Assembly: GCA_016716565.1 (NCBI GenBank)
Contig: JADJWC010000001.1
Coordinates: forward strand, 124,001-188,000
Length of the DNA: 64,000 nt
Reading direction: 5' to 3'
Origin: a bacterium
GTDB taxonomy: Bacteria; Bacteroidota; Ignavibacteria; Ignavibacteriales; Ignavibacteriaceae
The position numbers and the translations under genes were made by a program. The notes under the pieces are model-generated. The model searched no databases. It was given only the letters and a program-made list of their open reading frames with translations, and was not told the DNA's origin. Positions within the stretch are counted from its first letter, which is position 1. Each line of letters begins with the position of its first letter. Positions 60,756 to 64,000 of this stretch are shown here, piece by piece.

Positions 60756-62663
60756 ATGGTTACGAAAAAAATATTTTTTGCAGTTTTAATAACTCTATTT
60801 GTTGGCAGTGTTCCAGCTGAAGCAGCTGAGTTAATTTCTGTTGTACTTGATTCGATTCCACCTGCTACTCCGCAAAATATTGTTGGAGGCGGTTACGAAA
60901 AGCACATTGATATTGATTGGTTTAACAACTTTGAATCAGATTTAGCAGGATATAAAGTTTATAGGAAAGTTGGCGGACAATTTGTGTTTTATACAAATGT
61001 TCCGGAAGAGAAAACATATCTTTCACTGAATATCGGAACAACAGGCGTTACCAACACATTTAAAGTAAGTGCTTATGATGATTCGGGTAATGAATCACCG
61101 TTAAGCGACAGTGTTGAAGTTACAACTCACGATATGACAGATGAGGAATTTCTGGATATGGTTCAACGAACCACATTCAGATATTTCTGGGATTATGCAC
61201 ATCCTGTATCGGGGTTAATTAGAGAAAGATTGGGTTCGGGAGAGATAGTTACTGTTGGTGGATCCGGATTTGGAGTAATGGCTTTGCTTGTTGGAATAGA
61301 AAGAAATTACATAAGCAGGGAACAAGGCGTTCAGCGAATGTTGACTATACTTAATTTTCTCAATACTCAGGCTGACAGATTCCACGGCGCTTTTCCTCAC
61401 TGGATGAATGGGACAACCGGAGCTGTTATTCCTTTCAGTCAATATGATGATGGGGGTGATCTTGTTGAAACATCCTTTATGATTCAAGGACTTCTTGCTG
61501 CAAGACAATATTTCGATCAGTCAACTTCTGAGGAAATAGAAATAAGAAATTTAATAACTCAAATCTGGGAAACAGTTGAATGGGATTGGTACCGCCGATC
61601 ATCATTTAGTAATTATCTTTACTGGCACTGGTCACCCAACTACGGCTGGCAAATGAATTTTAAACTTGTTGGATATAATGAAACTATGATAACCTATCTG
61701 CTGGCGATTGCTTCGCCAACTTATAGTGTACCTGCAAGCCTCTATTACGATGGATGGGCAAGTTCAACAAGTTATTTTATCAATCAAACTTATTATACAT
61801 ATAAACTCTGGGTTGGTGATCCTTACGGTGGACCTCTTTTCTTCGCTCATTATTCTTTCCTTGGATTTGATTCAAGATTTATTAAAGATGATTATTGTAA
61901 TTACTTTTTAAATAACAGACATCATACATTAATTAACAGAGCTTATTGTATTGCTAATCCCCTCGGTCATACTGGATATGGACCTGATACGTGGGGCTTA
62001 ACAGCTTCCGACGAGCCCTCGGGGTATTCTGCTCACGAACCTTATGTAAATGATAATGGAACTATCGCACCGACTGCCGCTTTATCTTCAATGCCATATA
62101 CACCAACAGAATCTATTTCTGCATTGAAGAATTTTTACAGAACATATTATGGAAATCTTTGGGGTGAATATGGATTTAAAGACGCATTTAATCTTGACGT
62201 AAACTGGTTTGCAAGCAGTTATATCTCAATTGATCAGGGTCCGATTATAGTAATGATAGAAAATCACAGAAGTAATCTGTTGTGGAATAAATTTATGGCG
62301 AACTCTGAAATTCCAGCAATGCTTGATTCGATTGGTTTTGTTCCTGATTCAACCGTAGGAATTAACGATGAGGAAAAACCTATTGAAGATTTTCTAATAT
62401 TCGGTAATTACCCCAATCCATTCAATCCTTCCACAACAATTGTCTTTGCTTTGCCTAAAACAGAAAAGGTTGTGATTAATATTTATAACGTTCTTGGTGA
62501 AGAAATAATAAAATTAGCAGACAGAGAATTTGCTGCCGGAAAAAATGAAATAACCTGGAATGGATTAGATCAGAATGGAAATGCTGCCGATTCAGGAATT
62601 TATTTTTATACGATAAATTTCAAGGATCGAATTGAAACAGGGAAAATGGTTTTAACGAAATAG
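60756..62663 (+). CDS. T9SS-exported GH144-type endo-beta-1,2-glucanase with FN3 domain
   Basis: A 635-residue secreted enzyme. Signal peptide (ending PAEAA), FN3-like module (about 32-122: IPPATPQNIVGGGYEKHIDI, NTFKVSAYDDSGNESPLSDS), GH144/glucoamylase-like catalytic domain (about 125-530: VQRTTFRYFWDYAHPVSGLI, GGDLVETSFMIQGLLAARQY, YGWQMNFKLVGYNETMITYL, TWGLTASDEPSGY, SIDQGPIIVMIENHRSNLLW) and a T9SS sorting domain (GNYPNPFNPSTTIVFAL). It would make the first cut in extracellular beta-1,2-glucan. It starts 12 bp after the GH35 gene. Confidence 0.87.
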   Translation: MVTKKIFFAVLITLFVGSVPAEAAELISVVLDSIPPATPQNIVGGGYEKHIDIDWFNNFESDLAGYKVYRKVGGQFVFYTNVPEEKTYLSLNIGTTGVTNTFKVSAYDDSGNESPLSDSVEVTTHDMTDEEFLDMVQRTTFRYFWDYAHPVSGLIRERLGSGEIVTVGGSGFGVMALLVGIERNYISREQGVQRMLTILNFLNTQADRFHGAFPHWMNGTTGAVIPFSQYDDGGDLVETSFMIQGLLAARQYFDQSTSEEIEIRNLITQIWETVEWDWYRRSSFSNYLYWHWSPNYGWQMNFKLVGYNETMITYLLAIASPTYSVPASLYYDGWASSTSYFINQTYYTYKLWVGDPYGGPLFFAHYSFLGFDSRFIKDDYCNYFLNNRHHTLINRAYCIANPLGHTGYGPDTWGLTASDEPSGYSAHEPYVNDNGTIAPTAALSSMPYTPTESISALKNFYRTYYGNLWGEYGFKDAFNLDVNWFASSYISIDQGPIIVMIENHRSNLLWNKFMANSEIPAMLDSIGFVPDSTVGINDEEKPIEDFLIFGNYPNPFNPSTTIVFALPKTEKVVINIYNVLGEEIIKLADREFAAGKNEITWNGLDQNGNAADSGIYFYTINFKDRIETGKMVLTK

Positions 62664-62671
62664 TTTCCTTA

Positions 62672-63942
62672 ATGAAATCATATAAGCCTTTAATATTTAT
62701 ACTTTTTCTATTTGCCTCCTGCTCAGAAAATACTGAGAAAAGCACACTAATAACTTTCTGGGCAATGGGCTCTGAGGCGGAATACGTTACAAAACTTGTT
62801 CCCGAATTTGAAAGAAGAAATCCTGACATAAAAGTAAAGGTGCAGGCAGTTCCGTGGAATGCAGCTCAGGAAAAACTTATCACTGCTTTTGCCAGTGATA
62901 ATACGCCCGATGCCTGCCAGCTTGGCAACACCTGGATTCCGCAGTTCTCTTCTCTCAATGCCATAATAAGCCTTGATGATTTTATTGATCAATCTGAAGT
63001 CATAAAAAAAGATAAATATTTCTCCGGAATCTGGGATACGAACGTTCTTGATTCTGTTGTTTACGGAATCCCATGGTATATTGACACAAGATTAATGTTT
63101 TATCGAACCGATATATTTGAAAGGGCTGGTTATAAGCAGCCGCCAAAAAGCTGGGATGAGTTGTACGACCTATGCAAGAAAATTAAGTCTCTGTTCCCGG
63201 GACAGGATAAGTATGCTATTTACCTTCCTACAAATGAGTGGGTTCCGTTCATTGTTTTCGGTTTGCAAAATGGTTCTCCTCTTCTTAAAGATAGAAACAC
63301 AAGGGGCAACTTTAGCTCAAAAGATTACAAAGAAGCTTTTAATTACCTGATTAATTTTCATAAAGAGAGGTTAGCCCCGATTGGAATATCTCAGGTGACA
63401 AATGTTTATCAGGCACTCAGGGATGAATACTTCTCAATTTACATATCCGGACCGTGGAATATAAATGAATATAAAAAGTGGATGACAGGTGATCTTGCCG
63501 ATAAATGGTCAACGGCTCCATTGCCTTCAAAAACCGGAGATAAATATCCCGGCGTTTCGGTTGCAGGCGGTTCAAGTCTCGTCATATTCAGAAATTCAAA
63601 GCACAAGACAGAAGTCTGGAAATTCATTGAATATCTTTCTGAGAAAAAAACACAGATAGAGTTTTATAAACTACTTTACAATCTTCCAGCGGTTAAAGAA
63701 GCCTGGGAAGATTCTTCAATTGCAAATAATATTTATATGAAAGCTTTTTATGAACAGTTTAATAATGTTGTTGCTACTCGAAGGTCCCGGAGTGGGAACA
63801 GATTGCTTTCTCAAAGGTTCAGCAGTACGCTGAGCTTGCGGCTCGTGGTGCGATGAGTGTCGACGAGGCTTTGGCAAATCTTGATAAAGATGTGGATAAA
63901 ATACTTGAAAAAAGAAGATGGCTGATAGATAGTCAAAAGTGA
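62672..63942 (+). pseudogene. ABC-transporter sugar-binding lipoprotein, C-terminus shifted by one base
   Basis: A family 1 extracellular solute-binding protein of about 423 codons with a lipobox (LFASC, C17). ITFWAMGSEAEYVTKLVPEF, IKVKVQAVPWNAAQEKLITA, YGIPWYIDTRLMFYRTDIF, WDELYDLCKKIKS and SVAGGSSLVIFRNSKHK are typical. At about 63778-63782 the text ACTCGAAG should read ACTCCGAAG; restoring one C gives VATPKVPEWEQIAFSKVQQY and then LAARGAMSVDEALANLDKDV, ending at 63942. As written, the frame ends at 63856 with a scrambled tail. Permease genes would be expected beyond the window. Ligand by context: beta-1,2-linked oligosaccharide. Confidence 0.83.
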
Positions 63943-63972
63943 AAAGTCAAAGGTCAAGCGTCAAAATGATAA
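63931..63972. repeat. Heptamer tandem repeat overlapping the gene end
   Basis: Six 7-bp units: AGTCAAA, AGTGAAA, AGTCAAA, GGTCAAG, CGTCAAA, ATGATAA. The first units encode the last residues (SQK and stop) of the sugar-binding protein in its restored frame. Confidence 0.7.
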
Positions 63973-64000
63973 ATTGTTGTATCGCTAATATGCCATATTA

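Overview
The window is AT-rich bacterial DNA that most resembles a member of the Ignavibacteriota (Ignavibacterium/Melioribacter relatives; Bacteroidota-Chlorobiota side). The reasons are several exported proteins ending in the type IX secretion (T9SS) sorting domain with the NYPNPFNPST signature, TonB-dependent receptors, a PorV/PorQ-type protein, weak or absent Shine-Dalgarno sequences, and palindromic intergenic repeats. No rRNA, tRNA, CRISPR array, transposase or phage gene was seen.

Layout. Positions 1-1872: end of a sucrose-synthesis pair (sucrose-phosphate synthase cut by the window edge, plus a PfkB fructokinase). 2032-2300: a tandem 42/84-bp satellite made of palindromes. 2430-13437: mixed single genes, including secreted M3 and M61 peptidases, an S33 hydrolase, a TonB receptor with copper-receptor motifs and a TMEM175-type channel. 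13644-18737: a GMC oxidoreductase with its small subunit and an extended SDR, facing a flippase-like membrane protein and a DUF3108 protein. 19062-26305: small regulators, a broken AHSA1 gene, SlyD, M1 and S9 peptidases and a T9SS beta-propeller protein.

Two regions stand out. 26403-36326 is a carotenoid locus: a CarH/LitR-type MerR-B12 photoreceptor is divergent from an ECF sigma factor. The sigma gene is followed by a DUF4397 T9SS protein and then tightly overlapping crtI, crtB, a CrtYcd-like lycopene cyclase, a Rieske oxygenase, a UbiE-like methyltransferase and a CrtU/CruE-like desaturase. The last three suggest an aromatic and possibly oxygenated carotenoid, made under light/B12 control by a lineage not known as phototrophic. 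11-bp direct repeats overlap the putative sigma-factor promoter.

38111-63942 is a polysaccharide-utilisation locus that fits beta-1,2-glucan: LacI regulator with a perfect operator, GH94 phosphorylase, CBM9-like T9SS protein, TonB receptor, giant T9SS protein, PorV-like protein, two GH144-type endo-beta-1,2-glucanases, GH3, a GH35-type enzyme, an unassigned discoidin plus six-hairpin enzyme, and an ABC sugar-binding lipoprotein. The model is outer-surface cleavage by the GH144 enzymes, import by the TonB/T9SS/PorV set, periplasmic trimming, ABC uptake and phosphorolysis. Three of its genes (GH94, six-hairpin enzyme, binding protein) carry single-base frameshifts, and the AHSA1 gene elsewhere has an in-frame stop. 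These could be real decay or consensus errors. All family calls come from reading the sequence; no database search was run.
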